Shown: positions 10,079 through 20,880 of the stretch, piece after piece | Layout: each line of letters opens with the position of its first letter | Numbering within the stretch: position 1 is the first letter of the stretch | DNA from: Molanna angustata | Lineage: Eukaryota; Arthropoda; Insecta; Trichoptera; Molannidae | Length of the DNA stretch: 64,000 nt | Direction of reading: 5' to 3' | Assembly (NCBI GenBank): GCA_963576475.1 | Contig: OY754975.1 | Span: 23,647,454 to 23,711,453 of the forward strand | Position numbers and translations under genes: made by a program | The notes under the pieces: model-generated | Database searches by the model: none | What the model was told of the DNA's origin: nothing | The model's input: the letters and a program-made list of their open reading frames with translations, nothing else

Positions 10079-10795
10079 TATTATGAAAAATATATAACGA
10101 TTAAGGCATAGATAAAGAAACGATTTTTCTTTTTAAAAAAAAAGAAAAATCCTCACAAAGAGAGCATACAATAGAAGCTGGATAGTGTCCTTAAATATGT
10201 AGGAATTAATCAAAACCAATCATTTTTGTAAATACTATGATTTAAAAAAAAATCTTGAATAAATAAGTATGATTATTTTAATCTTGATAATCAAGAATAT
10301 AATGGTTATTCAAGTAATATATACAAAATAATAAAATAATACTTACAATTTTAGCTTCCTTGTAAATACGATGCACTTATATTTCACTGACTTAATATGG
10401 CACATTTATACAGCTACAAACAATTGAAATTCATATGAAAATAATATTTAAGTATGAAGATTCAACAAAACATATCTTTATTTAAATACAACTTTAAACA
10501 ATTATATTGACAATGGTTTTGAACGTCGCATATAATATCGTCAGATTTTAAAAATCATTTCACATCGGAGGATAATTATTAAAAAAAGAAACACAAAAAT
10601 AATAAACATGAAGTTAGAAATTTATTCATTCAATATATAGAAATATGGCAACACATACGACGTCTAAAAGTACTTTCATTTTAAGTTCAACAAATTTATT
10701 TACCTAAAAATTATCGTTTTGAACATATTCAATTTGAATTTTAAAAGCACTTAACGAAATACCTGCCAATGAATATATTTTTAATATTACAGAAC
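10079..10795. other. No gene seen
   Basis: AT-rich DNA without recognised coding or repeat content. Confidence 0.5.
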
Positions 10796-10799
10796 TTAG

Positions 10800-11330
10800 A
10801 ACTGCCTATCGCTTCGATCTGCTGAACGTACTGCATTAATTATCGTCATTCGCAACACTTAATTTTTCAGCTTTTCCTTTGAAGTACGTTCAGCAAGACT
10901 CTGGAATAATTTGAGTCCTGATTTAACTTCGTCTAACTCGCTTTCCATTTTCAAGAAAAGACTAAAGCAGGGATATCTCTCCAAAAATACCTGATCCCCC
11001 TCCTTTTCCTTCCTTCCTTTTGCTACGTAATATTCATCCCTAAACAACTGATCTCGATTTCCTCCTCTTGTTCCTTCCCAATCCTATTTTTTGCTATGAT
11101 GTTTTTTTTTTTTTTTATTTATCTTGGTGTTATGTACATTATATTTTCTTTGATCTTTTGTAGCTTTCATTTATTATTGATGTACATGTATATTTCTGTC
11201 ACTCTGTAATCTGCTTGGTTGGAAGAAATTGTCTAATGACAATAAGCCCGCCAGTCAGTGTGCATTATATTTGTTTATATTATGTACATAAAGTTAACTA
11301 AATAAATAGATTTATTTATTTAACTTTATG
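10800..11330 (+). mobile_element. LINE carboxyl end, 3' UTR and tail (tail family A)
   Basis: Around 10870-11000 the plus strand reads FEVRSARLWNNLSPDLTSSN followed by SLSIFKKRLKQGYLSKNT and a stop. This is the RLWN-LP...S--FKKRLK end of Jockey/CR1-like LINE polyproteins. A 3' UTR follows, then the tail core GGTTGGAAGAAATTG...AATAAGCCCGCC at about 11216-11255 and a terminal ATAAATAAATA-type end with a small hairpin (11287-11332). The same tail core recurs at 16325, 18743, 38385, 48140 and 52287. This copy ties that tail to its coding sequence. The minus-strand open frame at 10859-11047 is a shadow. Confidence 0.75.
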
Positions 11331-11472
11331 TACTGTGATAGATTTCTGTGATTCGTTATTGAAAAAAATGCAAAATGAAACACGAAAAAGTATTGAGAAT
11401 AAATATGAATATATATCATAGAAACAAATTATCAAATAGTCTGACTTAAATATGAATTAGGTATGTATTTAA

Positions 11473-11978
<506 letters not shown>

Positions 11979-12159
11979 TTTTAGGTTTATTTACTAAACC
12001 TGAAGCATTAATGCAACGTCACATCATATTTTTCTAGATATTTTTGTCTTCTTTAATTTAAAAAAATATATATTACTCTACGCCTTATAGTTTATTAAAA
12101 ATATATGATAAACGTTGAAAATCGGGGTATGCCATTATTTTTCTACAAGAATTTATACA

Positions 12160-12302
12160 GAACATTATCAAAAAGTTAAGGTATATTTTTGTTAATTAAT
12201 ATCCAAATTATCTAAATCATTTTTTTTCAAAACGATTTGATAAGAAATAATGATGGTATATCAAATTTAAAAATAGGTACGTTGGCAGCAGTCCCCCCCT
12301 TG
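12160..12302 (-). repeat. Dispersed repeat, inverted partner of 27850-27985
   Basis: The reverse complement reads CTGCTGCCAACGTACCTATT, later TTGGATATTAATTAACAAAA, ending ACCTTAACTTTTT. The plus-strand copy at 27850-27985 has CTGCTGCCAACGTATCTATT, TTGGATATTAATAAATAAAA and ACCTTAACTTTTT. Identity is roughly three quarters by eye. The family is not identified. Confidence 0.68.
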
Positions 12303-12740
12303 AGCTTTGTTGACCGATGCACATGTATGTATGTATGTACATAATATAAGAAAAGACATGGATTTGAATAAAAACAACGTATTGTAAGAAAACAGGTTCG
12401 TGTTGTTCGTTATCTTACCTTACCCCACAAGAAACACGACTATGCAACCATAAAATTTCCCTTAATTTAAAACTTAAGCAACAAAAACTATTAAACGGAG
12501 TACTGTTTGGATTAAATACAACGAATATAAAATGAAATAAACTCAAAATGGAGAATTTTAAATATTGTTTTCAGAGGGAAAATGGAAGCAGTTTAAATAT
12601 TCTTTCGAATGATTTTTTTATTCACATTTTAAACAAGCTCGTCCATGAATTGATGGAAGTGCACTTTAATTGCATACAGGATGTTACTTTTTGTTTTCGT
12701 AAGTTATTTTATGTGAAAATTAAGAAGTAATCTTGACAAT

Positions 12741-13127
12741 ATGAGTTTTATGCTCATTCCAAAGAAAAAAACCACGTTTCGGGATGTCGGAAAACCATTT
12801 GACAATTATCAATGTTTTATTTATGAGACATTCGGTGTGGGGTGGGTGATGAAAATAAATATTATGAATCGAATATTTTTTATTATTGCATATGCGCAAA
12901 CATTGGATTTTTTTCCCTGTCGGGAGTCAAAGATATTTTTTAACAGATTTTGTAATTATCTCAATAGAGACGAAGTTGGAATATTTACTGTAGGAGAACC
13001 GGGAAATCAAGGCACCTACAGGGCTTACGACCTGTCATCGGCTGGTTTACGTGATCACTTTATGCGCTTGCACGACGTTCACCAATTATGCCTTTTTAAT
13101 GAGATCCCTATCAATTCATTTTCCTAA
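12741..13127 (+). CDS. 128-codon open frame over a dispersed repeat
   Basis: The frame is open from ATG at 12741 to a stop at 13125-13127. I recognise no domain. Its last third, about 12922-13122, is a repeat that also occurs at 49796-49990 on the minus strand with about 96% identity. In that copy, a change in GGTTTACGTG to GGTTAACGTG creates a stop in the matching frame, and there is a one-base deletion. This argues against a shared conserved protein. It is more likely part of an unidentified mobile element than a host gene. Confidence 0.25.
   Translation: MSFMLIPKKKTTFRDVGKPFDNYQCFIYETFGVGWVMKINIMNRIFFIIAYAQTLDFFPCRESKIFFNRFCNYLNRDEVGIFTVGEPGNQGTYRAYDLSSAGLRDHFMRLHDVHQLCLFNEIPINSFS
12922..13122 (+). 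repeat. Young dispersed repeat, inverted partner at 49796-49990
   Basis: From AACAGATTTT to CCTATCAATTCA the two copies differ at only about six positions over 175 bp, while the flanks are unrelated. The sequence includes GGAGAACCGGGAAATCAAGG and GACCTGTCATCGGCTGG. Neither end shows a clear inverted repeat, tail or target duplication. Confidence 0.85.
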
Positions 13128-13184
13128 TAACAAAATTTAAATTTTCTAAAGACTAAACAGAGAAAATGGAGCACTTAGACTGGA

Positions 13185-13590
13185 GCCATTCAAAACGCAT
13201 TCGCAGTGCCAACCTTGACGTATGCAAGAACAACCGGAACTCACGAAAGAATAAATGGAATTTGTAATAGAACGATGTATGACATTCAGATGGTTTTGCC
13301 ACTTGGGAAGAATAAATGTGAACGCCTGACAAAGAAAATATACAAAGTTGACGGAAACGGAATGAGAGGTCAGGGGTGCCCAAGAAAATTATGGCCCTAC
13401 CATGTGAACGATGTTCTGAAAGACGAAAATATAAGAAATGTGGACAACAGACGAACGCATGTACGAGTGGATACATGAATGTTGACGAGGCGATGAATTA
13501 ATTTGTGTCAAGATAAAAAGATGTGGCATTCGGTTCTTTCTGCCTATCTGACATGGCGTGATGGTATTTATGTAGGTATGTGCATTATTT
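13185..13590 (+). pseudogene. LINE carboxyl end, family C fragment
   Basis: The frame near 13320-13478 reads RLTKKIYKVDGNGMRGQGCP, then HVNDVLKDENIRNVDNRRTH. A shift continues it as MNVDEAMN and a damaged QDR..W region. The end GGCGTGATGGTATTTATGTA follows. This matches the minus-strand copy at 44650-44978 (GRGRPRKSW, INEILKDGN, NNRRACMTRCMDVNEA, CQDRGVWRSVL). It is the end of a reverse-transcriptase polyprotein with several frameshifts. Confidence 0.72.
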
Positions 13591-13625
13591 TTAACAAAAA
13601 AAATGAATATGTCCGTGTTAAACAA

Positions 13626-13704
13626 TTCGAGGCAGGATTCGAACTCGCGAACACTAACAGCGGTTAGCCCAGCGCGCTAACCGCTCTGCCATCGACCCAT
13701 CTCT
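13626..13704 (-). mobile_element. tRNA-derived SINE head (family C)
   Basis: The minus strand reads GATGGCAGAGCGGTTAGCGC, an A-box region, and then CGCGAGTTCGAATCCTGCC, a good B box. Relatives are at 5379 and 61350. An internal repeat of the TAACCGCT stem makes a folded tRNA unlikely, so it is a SINE remnant. Confidence 0.7.
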
Positions 13705-14582
13705 TTGTATAAAGGTTAAATTTTATTCATAATAAGAAAATTTTTGATCCACTAGTTTATGTACATATATATCAGTCGTTTGATATAATATAATAACCTA
13801 TATTTCAAACAAAATAAGTTGAAGATGAAAAAAACATGCTAAGGATAGAATTCTTAGGTTTAAGGTTTACTTGTGTTTTTCATTAAATAGTTATATTTAG
13901 CAAATTAAATACAATGTTGTACAAAGGGTTGCCAAATAAAGTCGTATTATTGTATTTATTTTTTATCGTTAGTACCCATAATTATTACAAAAAATGAGGT
14001 GTCTTGAATCAACACGGATTTAAAAGAAATATTTCATTTTATCGAATTAAAAGATGTAATTGGATCGCGAAAACAAATTGCGTGCTATAAAAATAATAAT
14101 TACTACCCATAACATTTTATGAAATATTATCTTGTTGCTTTTATCTACATTTTAACGTAAAATTAAAATGCAAATCAGTTTGGTTATAATTTACACGATG
14201 TTCGAACAAAGGTTTTATAATTTAGGTAACACAGGAGAAAAGAAAATACATAGTTTTTCCCATTTGTATTACACATGGTTTGAAATAAAACTGTTCGTCA
14301 ATACATGTGATTCTGTCACATTTTTCTGTCCTTTGGTGTTTAACAGAATCATAATATTTTATTTAATATTTCTTAGAAGATTTTAAATAATATTTCTAAT
14401 GCTGCGAAAAACTCAACTATCAACAGAATTATAAACACATATATAAAATATGAGAAGTCCCTTGACATAGACCTATTCGGTGACACAAAACATAAACTCG
14501 CATAAAAATTAAAAACAGGAATTTCATAATACTTATTTCATATAATCACTTACGCACAACACGCATGCACATACACATATAC
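13705..14582. other. No gene seen
   Basis: AT-rich DNA. A 72-residue frame at 14168-14386 has no recognisable domain. Confidence 0.5.
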
Positions 14583-14590
14583 ACTTACAC

Positions 14591-14665
<75 letters not shown>

Positions 14666-14692
14666 ATCACACATACACACCCTCTCACACAC
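14583..14692. repeat. (CA)n microsatellite
   Basis: An ACAC run of about 85 bp, with degenerate CA-rich edges that include ACACATACACACC. Confidence 0.95.
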
Positions 14693-15354
14693 ATATGATT
14701 TTTTATCTTGAATATATGACTGTATTTTGTAATAAATTATGATAGTGTTGTAAGCTAATAATTGATGTATGGAGATGATAATAAATTGTTATATTTGATA
14801 TTTTATACATATATACTATTCTTTGTACATTGTTAGCTTCAATTTGAAAAAATAAAATATGAAAATGATTTCTTTCATCTGACTTAGTTAAGATGCATTC
14901 AACGACCAACATTTGCACAATCTGCTTTGAATTCTTAGTTAAGAGAAATACAATTATCTTAGGTCAAGTAGTAGAAGTACAATATGCACTTTAGGACATC
15001 CTGTACGTTTTCCAATTAGCTTAAATTTTGCATTTTCTGGTTACACGACTTGGAGGATAGTGGTTGGTAACAATTTTCATTAAGGCAATACAATGCATAA
15101 TTCATCTATGAGGTAAATGTATTAGATACCATTGTATAATGCCATAAAAGTCTTATGAATAATGCATTCCACTGCAACATTACATATAATATCGTGTAGA
15201 TAAACCAGACATACAAAACTGTTTTTTAAAATAATTTTATAAATATAACAAAAACAGACAACATTTTGTACAAAGATCAAGATCAAGAGAAATATAGATC
15301 CTGAGAGTTTTTATCATTTCGTATTAATGCTTGGACAAAAATAAAAAAAAAAAA
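14693..15354. other. No gene seen
   Basis: AT-rich DNA without recognised repeats. The A-run at about 15341-15356 adjoins the SINE head that follows. Confidence 0.5.
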
Positions 15355-15430
15355 AACGTACATGGAATCTAATCCAGGACCCGAGGCTCAGAAGTCAGAT
15401 ATCTATCTAAATAAGCCACGACAGCTGACA
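15355..15430 (-). mobile_element. tRNA-derived SINE head (family A)
   Basis: The minus strand reads GTCGTGGCTTATTTAGATAG, then ATCTGACTTCTGAGCC and GGGTCCTGGATTAGATTCC, a mutated B box. It matches the heads at 20970-21037 (minus) and 47850-47960 (plus). Confidence 0.6.
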
Positions 15431-15516
15431 ACTTTTGATAATTAAACTAAGTTCAATTCTTCAATGTAAAACAAGTGCTATTTTTTATTGTATATAAACT
15501 TTAAATAATATTTAAT

Positions 15517-15725
15517 TTTAAAGATATAACTTTGTATTAACCACGTTTTTTGGTTGAAACGATGCGACCGGTTTCGGAACTAACCGTTCCCTCATCAGGC
15601 TAACTTTCAACTGAAGTTTAAGTTTCAACAGTTGAAAGTTAGCCTGATGAGGGAACGGTTAGTTCCGAAACCGGTCGCATCGTTTCAACCAAAAAACGTG
15701 GTTAATACAAAGTTATATCTTTAAA
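15517..15725. mobile_element. Penelope-like inverted terminal-repeat dimer, 97-bp arms
   Basis: Arms 15517-15613 and 15629-15725 are perfect reverse complements with a 15-nt loop (15614-15628). Each arm carries a hammerhead-ribozyme core pattern, on the plus strand in the right arm and on the minus strand in the left. Penelope-like retroelements are known to carry hammerhead motifs in terminal repeats that often occur inverted. The element body (reverse transcriptase with GIY-YIG domain) is absent. Perfect arms suggest recent formation or correction between arms. Confidence 0.7.
15631..15689 (+). ncRNA. Hammerhead ribozyme motif (minimal type)
   Basis: In order, the sequence has stem I strand GTTGAAA (15631-15637), core CTGATGA (15644-15650), and stem II GGAAC/GTTCC with loop GGTTA (15652-15666). 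It continues with GAAA (15667-15670), the self-complementary ACCGGT as a minimal stem III, C at the cleavage position, and TTTCAAC (15683-15689) closing stem I. All invariant hammerhead core bases are present. A stem III with no real loop is known for retroelement hammerheads, which may act as dimers. A mirror copy lies in the left arm. The motif is seen; activity is inferred. Confidence 0.7.
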
Positions 15726-15826
15726 TTTAATTTGTTAAATATGAACCACAAAGTTAACATTCAAACATTTGAAAATATTTAAATAATATTTTTAATCATT
15801 AATAATAATAATAATATATTTGCGAC

Positions 15827-16090
15827 ATGGCTATTACAAATTCTAGTAATATTATAAAAACTTTTGATGAAAAAATTAGAAAATACACCGCTTTAGGTAA
15901 CGAGATTAAAAGACTTTGGCACTCTCGTAAAATAATAATATTACCGTTCATTATTTCAGCCACTAATAAAAATGCAAAAAACGGTAATAATGAATATATG
16001 TAGAATCGTTAAAGATTTTTTAAACGTTAATATTCGGGAATCAGTAGGGTTGTTAGGTAGTATAGAGACCTCATCAGAGCCTAATCCTTT
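15827..16090 (+). pseudogene. LINE carboxyl-terminal remnant
   Basis: A 58-codon frame from 15827 reads FDEKIRKYTALGNEIKRLW then IIILPFIISATNKN. This resembles the K--KY--L--EI--LW...P-VI-ATG motif near the carboxyl end of some LINE polyproteins. After a frame change, RIVKDFLN follows, also typical. No clear tail is seen. It starts about 100 bp after the Penelope-like palindrome. Confidence 0.5.
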
Positions 16091-16324
16091 GATATCTTAA
16101 GTATCTGGATGGGAGAACTATTCCAAATTGAAAGCTTGATGATGCGTTTGTTGCATTTTATTTTGCTCTTTTAAATCATTTACAATTTACGCATTGATCT
16201 GCTAATTCTTTTGAGGAAGTGTATAATGGTAATAATAATAATTGAGTGTTATTATTTGTAGTGCTTAATTGTTATTAATATCATTAGTAAATCGGCCAGC
16301 GCCGTAAAAAAAATGAAAGACTTT

Positions 16325-16915
16325 TATTGATTTATAAAACGTGGCGGACTTATTGCCCGCAGGCAATCTCTATTGATGTATTTTTTATTATTCTTATTTT
16401 TGTTCTTATTTATACATATATTATTTTTTGTTTCTTATATTTATTTTGTATTTGTAATTTATGATTGATTTATTTTTTTATTATTTTTTTTCTATTTCTC
16501 TATTTGTATTCTTCTATCCCTGTTACTGGCTGTATTTACCATGGTGGCAACCACCATGGTAAATACAGCCAGTAACAGGGTTAGAAGAATACAAATAGAG
16601 AAATAGAAAAAAAAATAATTAAATAAATCAATCATAAATTAAAAATACAAAATAAATATAAGAAACAAAAAATAGTATATGTATAAATAAGAACAAAAAT
16701 AAGAATAAAAAAAATACATCAGATAGATACTCTATGTTTATTGGATGGAGGATAGGAGAGGAGAAAGGAAGAGGGATAAAGGGAAAAAGACGTTAATTTG
16801 TGTTTATGTAGATAGAAAGTGTGACTTAAGACGCTTTTTGAATGCTATTAAATTAGTGGCATCTCTGATACTCTCCGGCTGCTGGATAGATTCCACATCC
16901 GAGCTGCATGAACTG
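16325..16915 (-). mobile_element. LINE end with inverted duplication in its 3' UTR
   Basis: On the minus strand, 16915-16800 encodes SIRDATNLIAFKKRLKSHFL and a stop, the end of a LINE polyprotein like that at 10.9 kb. The 3' UTR follows (16800-16552), then an inverted copy of part of it (16547-16375), then the tail core AGATTGCC...AATAAGTCCGCCACG (16375-16325). The tail matches family A. The inverted duplication sits just before the tail. Confidence 0.7.
16375..16720. repeat. Inverted repeat, about 172-bp arms, 3-nt centre
   Basis: Arms 16375-16547 and 16551-16720 are nearly perfect reverse complements. The centre is GGTGG-CAA-CCACC, flanked by CCATGG on both sides. A few indels separate the arms. 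It is wholly inside the LINE 3' UTR described above. Confidence 0.93.
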
Positions 16916-17520
16916 TGAACGAGTAAGTATAAGTAGAGGTGTGGTGTATTGGTATTGTATGTAAATGTGCTATTATGTTGGGACCGTAAGTAAGTATAAG
17001 TAGAGGTGTGGTGTATTGGTATTGTAAGTGTGCTATTATGTTGGGACCGTAAGTAAGTATAAGTAGAGGTGTGGTGAATTGGTATTGTATGTAAGTGTGC
17101 TATTATGTTGGGACCGTAAGTAAGTATAAGTAGAGGTGTGGTGTATTGGTATTGTATGTAAGTGTGCTATTATGTTGGGACCGTAAGTAAGTATAAGTAG
17201 AGGTGTGGTGTATTGGTATTGTATGTAAGTGTGCTATTATGTTGGGACCGTAAGTAAGTATAAGTAGAGGTGTGGTGTATTGGTATTGTATGTAAGTGTG
17301 CTATTATGTTGGGACCGTAAGTAAGTATAAGTAGAGGTGTGGTGTATTGGTATTGTATGTAAGTGTGCTATTATGTTGGGACCGTAAGTAAGTATAAGTA
17401 GAGGTGTGGTGTATTGGTATTGTATGTAAGTGTGCTATTATGTTGGGACCGTAAGTAAGTATAAGTAGAGGTGTGGTGTATTGGTATTGTAAGTGTGCTA
17501 TTATGTTGGGACCGTAAGTT
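16916..17520. repeat. 67-bp minisatellite, 9 units, two of 63 bp
   Basis: GGGACC recurs with GGACC at 16981, 17044, 17111, 17178, 17245, 17312, 17379, 17446 and 17509. The spacing is 67 bp except for the first and last intervals of 63 bp, which lack the same 4 bases (TATG in ATTGTATGTAAG). Each unit contains GTAAGTAAGTATAAGTAGAG, so a splice-donor-like GTAAGT repeats throughout. The array begins within the LINE coding end next to it. The minus-strand open frame at 17304-17528 is a by-product. Confidence 0.95.
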
Positions 17521-18742
17521 AAGGACATTGATAATCTCTAATATCAAGTCTAAAGTAAATTTATTTTAATTTAAATTTAATCGTTAATTTTAAAAATCTT
17601 ATCCCCAGAACCCCCAAAACACACATCTTTGAAATAAAGAACAGTTTATTTTTATATCTTCATTCAATTGCGTGTTTTTAAATTAGAATAATATGGTTAG
17701 TACTTTTTTTATTGAAGTTTACTTTTTTACTTTTTTAAAAAAATAATCGCTCTTCATAAAAATATATTGTTTATAACAGATTTGGTGATATTATGCAACA
17801 TTTGTTCGTGTTTCATACATGAGAAGTTTCCAAGTTCAAATGTTTGTGTAGGTACATCCCGTGTGCCCAAGGTCATAGGCGTTAACAAGGGCCTTAATAT
17901 ATGATGTTTTTATTTAATTAATAACGAATTTAACTCTTAAAGGTAAAAAATCAAACTAAAATGTTTTCGACATCTGACTAACGATATATGTATTTTAACT
18001 TAAAGATTTAGCTCGAACAATTTACTTTTAAGTTTAACTAACCTAATGATTTTCCTCTCTTGGCATACAAATCTAACATTATACATTTTATCGAATATAC
18101 TAAGAAATATCTTTAGTTAGAATAGAATTTCTATTATACCATCGATGGAGTGATCGAACAATAATTTTAATAAAATACATGCACATGAACACTTATACTT
18201 TGTACTTTCACACCACGTTCCTGCTGTTGGAATAAGCAGAGAGAACCGAACGCTAAATATTTTATCTTGAAATATGTACATTCACAGTTTCACTCACATT
18301 CATACTCGTGAACCGTCAGTTATTCAGAAATGATCTTTATATGTTCTGTCCCTATGTGACACTTTATATAAACAAAGTTTTTTTTTGTATTATTATCGTT
18401 AACTATCTATTTATTTTCAAAGTCGCAGATGTTTTGTTGACATATATCAATCGAATATATAATTTAGACCTATTCTGTTATACTTTGTATCCATTAGATA
18501 CTAGTTAATTTTAAAGATTTGTAATTTCGTAACCATTTAAGTACCTACCTAAGTATCTTTTTAACAAGAATAACGAAGAGAGTCTCGTAATGCATTTTAA
18601 GTCTCTTTTATAACACAAAATATTTGGAGTAGACATACTTATATTTATTCGTTATAAGAAATTGATTATAACAAATTTTTTGTTTATGTTTTTTTATTTG
18701 TTTTTCTTAGAACAGACACGTTGTTTTTTTACTTTAAATTTG
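17521..18742. other. Mostly unrecognised; weak LINE family C trace at 18195-18290
   Basis: Around 18225-18270 the plus strand has GCAGAGAGAACCGAACGC and TATCTTGAAATATGTAC. This resembles the minus-strand family C LINE end at 44650, but it is too decayed to translate. The 66-residue frame at 18308-18508 has no motif. Confidence 0.35.
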
Positions 18743-18835
18743 GTTGGTTGGAAGAAATTTTTATGTGGCAACAAGCCCACCAGTGTTGAATATAAATTTA
18801 TGCGTGCAAAAAGTTAAATGTTATGTCAAATTAGT
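18743..18835 (+). repeat. LINE 3' tail, family A
   Basis: GGTTGGTTGGAAGAAATTTT followed by GGCAACAAGCCCACCAGTG matches the tail core at 11216-11255. No coding sequence is readable upstream. Confidence 0.6.
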
Positions 18836-20190
18836 ACAAAAATTCTCCTATGCGATAAAATGTGTTCAATTTTAAATAACATTTATATTAAATCTTATTT
18901 TTTATAGTCAAATTATAAAGATTATTCCAATAACAATTATTTTGCTAGAAAAATCTCAACATTTTACTCCCATACCAGCAAAAATTATCTTCATTTAATA
19001 AAACTATCCATACGATACCATATCAGAATTACAAGTACGTTAAAAAAGTATTATTAAGTACCTACCTATGTATTTCAACAGTTCTGTCAGAAAAAAAGAA
19101 AATTTCAAATATAGTTCTATGAATTTCAGTCCGTTTGTAAAAAAAATACTCGAGAAAAACAACATATTTTCTTCCAAGGTCAGGATTACGATGTTCTATT
19201 TTCGAAATTAATCACTTCGCAGCTTTCGAATTTTCGGTTGGTCAGAAGCTATTCGAGCGACGTTCCATTTTCAAACCAAAATCGATGCTTATAGATGTTC
19301 CGTTTATAAAATTTTACCTAAGTTGAAAAATAATTTGATTACAAAAATTTTTCCTCACAAAAAATTAACTTGAGGCTTCTTGGTTACCTTTCAAGTTTTC
19401 GATAAAAAAAAATAGTAAGATTATAAATCCAAAGTTGTCAGTGATTCGTTTTCCAGAAAAAAACACCAAAAGTTTCAATAGTTTGTCACACAAAATGGTA
19501 TATTGTCAAGATTATTCATTTTCAAACGAAATTTCATCACAAATTTCAAAATATATAGTAACAATACCAATTCCAATTCTTTTTTCAAATATGATCTACA
19601 CCATTATATAAATTTAATTAAAAAAAAAGAAAGTATGAAACGTAGTATCAGTATCATTTTGTTACACTTCTATATTTAAAAACATTAAAAAAGGCGTTTA
19701 TTTTTATATTGAAATAAAAAAAAATCTCTCCATCAGCGTTATAGGTATTTTCAAATTGTGTGCAAAACACTACACACTTCATTCATTAACGATATTGACG
19801 GTTGAACTAATGAAATGCAGCTGACAGTATTATTGCCATGTTCCATTTTCAAACTCAATTTTATAACAAGACACAAATGTTTCAAAACGATTTTCTATCT
19901 CAATCGACGTTCCAATTTTAAATAGATTTTCAAACATGATTCATACGATTGAAAATAGAACGATTTTGTTAAATATGACGAACGGTAAAATGTGACGAAG
20001 AAACAAAATTGGTTAGACGCGACGTTCCATTGTCATGTTATATATTTTGAAAATTTCAAATAAAAAAAAATGTTCTAAAATTTGAAAACCGATTATTGTC
20101 GGCGTTCCAATTTCAAATCGGATCACATACGGCACGCTTGATTTAGTTTTTGTTTGATAATATTGACATTTGGGGCTGGTTTTCTGTCAG
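18836..20190. other. AT-rich region with recurring CGTTCCATTTTCAAA
   Basis: No gene is seen. A motif close to CGTTCCATTTTCAAA recurs near 19189, 19262, 19838, 19911, 20023 and 20103. Two neighbouring pairs are each about 73 bp apart. Spacing is otherwise irregular, so this may be a decayed tandem or dispersed element. Confidence 0.4.
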
Positions 20191-20194
20191 GTAG

Positions 20195-20370
20195 GGGTAC
20201 CTTATTTCGCTCACAGGGTAGGCAAAGCGGATCGCGCGCGTTTATGTCGATACATTGTTACGGGCGCGACCGTCGTTAGTGGACTGATAGATTATATTTA
20301 AAGAACCCACTCAAACACTGACCGTCATACGCCGGAGAGATAAGTTTAATTCAGATCCACTCCTTGATAC
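20195..20370 (+). promoter_or_regulatory. CpG-rich island with TATA-like box (candidate promoter)
   Basis: GC content rises sharply, with GCGGATCGCGCGCGTTTATG and GGGCGCGACCGTCGTTAG. It is followed by TTATATTTAAAG near 20291 and a GC-richer stretch to about 20350. The order (CpG-rich block, TATA-like box, GC-richer leader) could be a promoter and leader. No coding exon follows, and an old GC-rich mobile element is equally possible. Confidence 0.2.
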
Positions 20371-20699
20371 ACATAACACAGCAACTGGCATTTTGTCAAA
20401 AATAAATTATAACTACATACATTTTTTAATTATGAGCATTCGAATACACAGCACCCCGAAGAGAAAAACAAAAAAAAAATTAAATACAATTAAGATGAGT
20501 CAAAATAATAATTGTTATTATTTTATCTTCTCCAAGAGAGTCTGAGAGAATGATAATAATTAATAACATCGAGATGTGAAAAAAATGCGTATATTATGGA
20601 CCGGTATAAGAACCATTTGTCTTAAACAATAGATAGGCTATGCAGATCTACATATTATTACAGCAAATCCATAAATTTACTGGACATATGTATTTCTCA

Positions 20700-20880
20700 A
20701 TTAGCCGCCCTTATCCTCGAGAAGCTCGTTGCAATTACAAGGATAGGGTATAAAAGATCCAGACGGCTATCACCGACTACATGGAGTGACATTGTTTTTA
20801 AGTCCACTTTAGGATATTCCATCACCGAAGCCCTTCGATACGCCCATTATCCTATGCAGAGGAAAACCATTCTTCGAGAG
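20700..20880 (+). pseudogene. LINE carboxyl-end fragment
   Basis: The plus frame reads RIGYKRSRRLSPTTWSDIVF, then KSTLGYSITEALRYAH, then RKTILRE. This follows the GRP-TRW-DD...A-DR--W--- pattern of LINE polyprotein ends, with the usual glycines and aspartates partly lost. A SINE in the opposite orientation begins at its right end. Confidence 0.5.

Noticed and set aside
13153..13625. 107- and 78-codon minus-strand frames
   Set aside because: They are shadows of the plus-strand LINE family C fragment, which has recognisable motifs.
16080..16115. 5S rRNA-like piece (TATCTGGATGGGAGAAC)
   Set aside because: It resembles the 5S TACTTGGATGGGTGACC segment over less than 20 bp, with no other 5S box in place.
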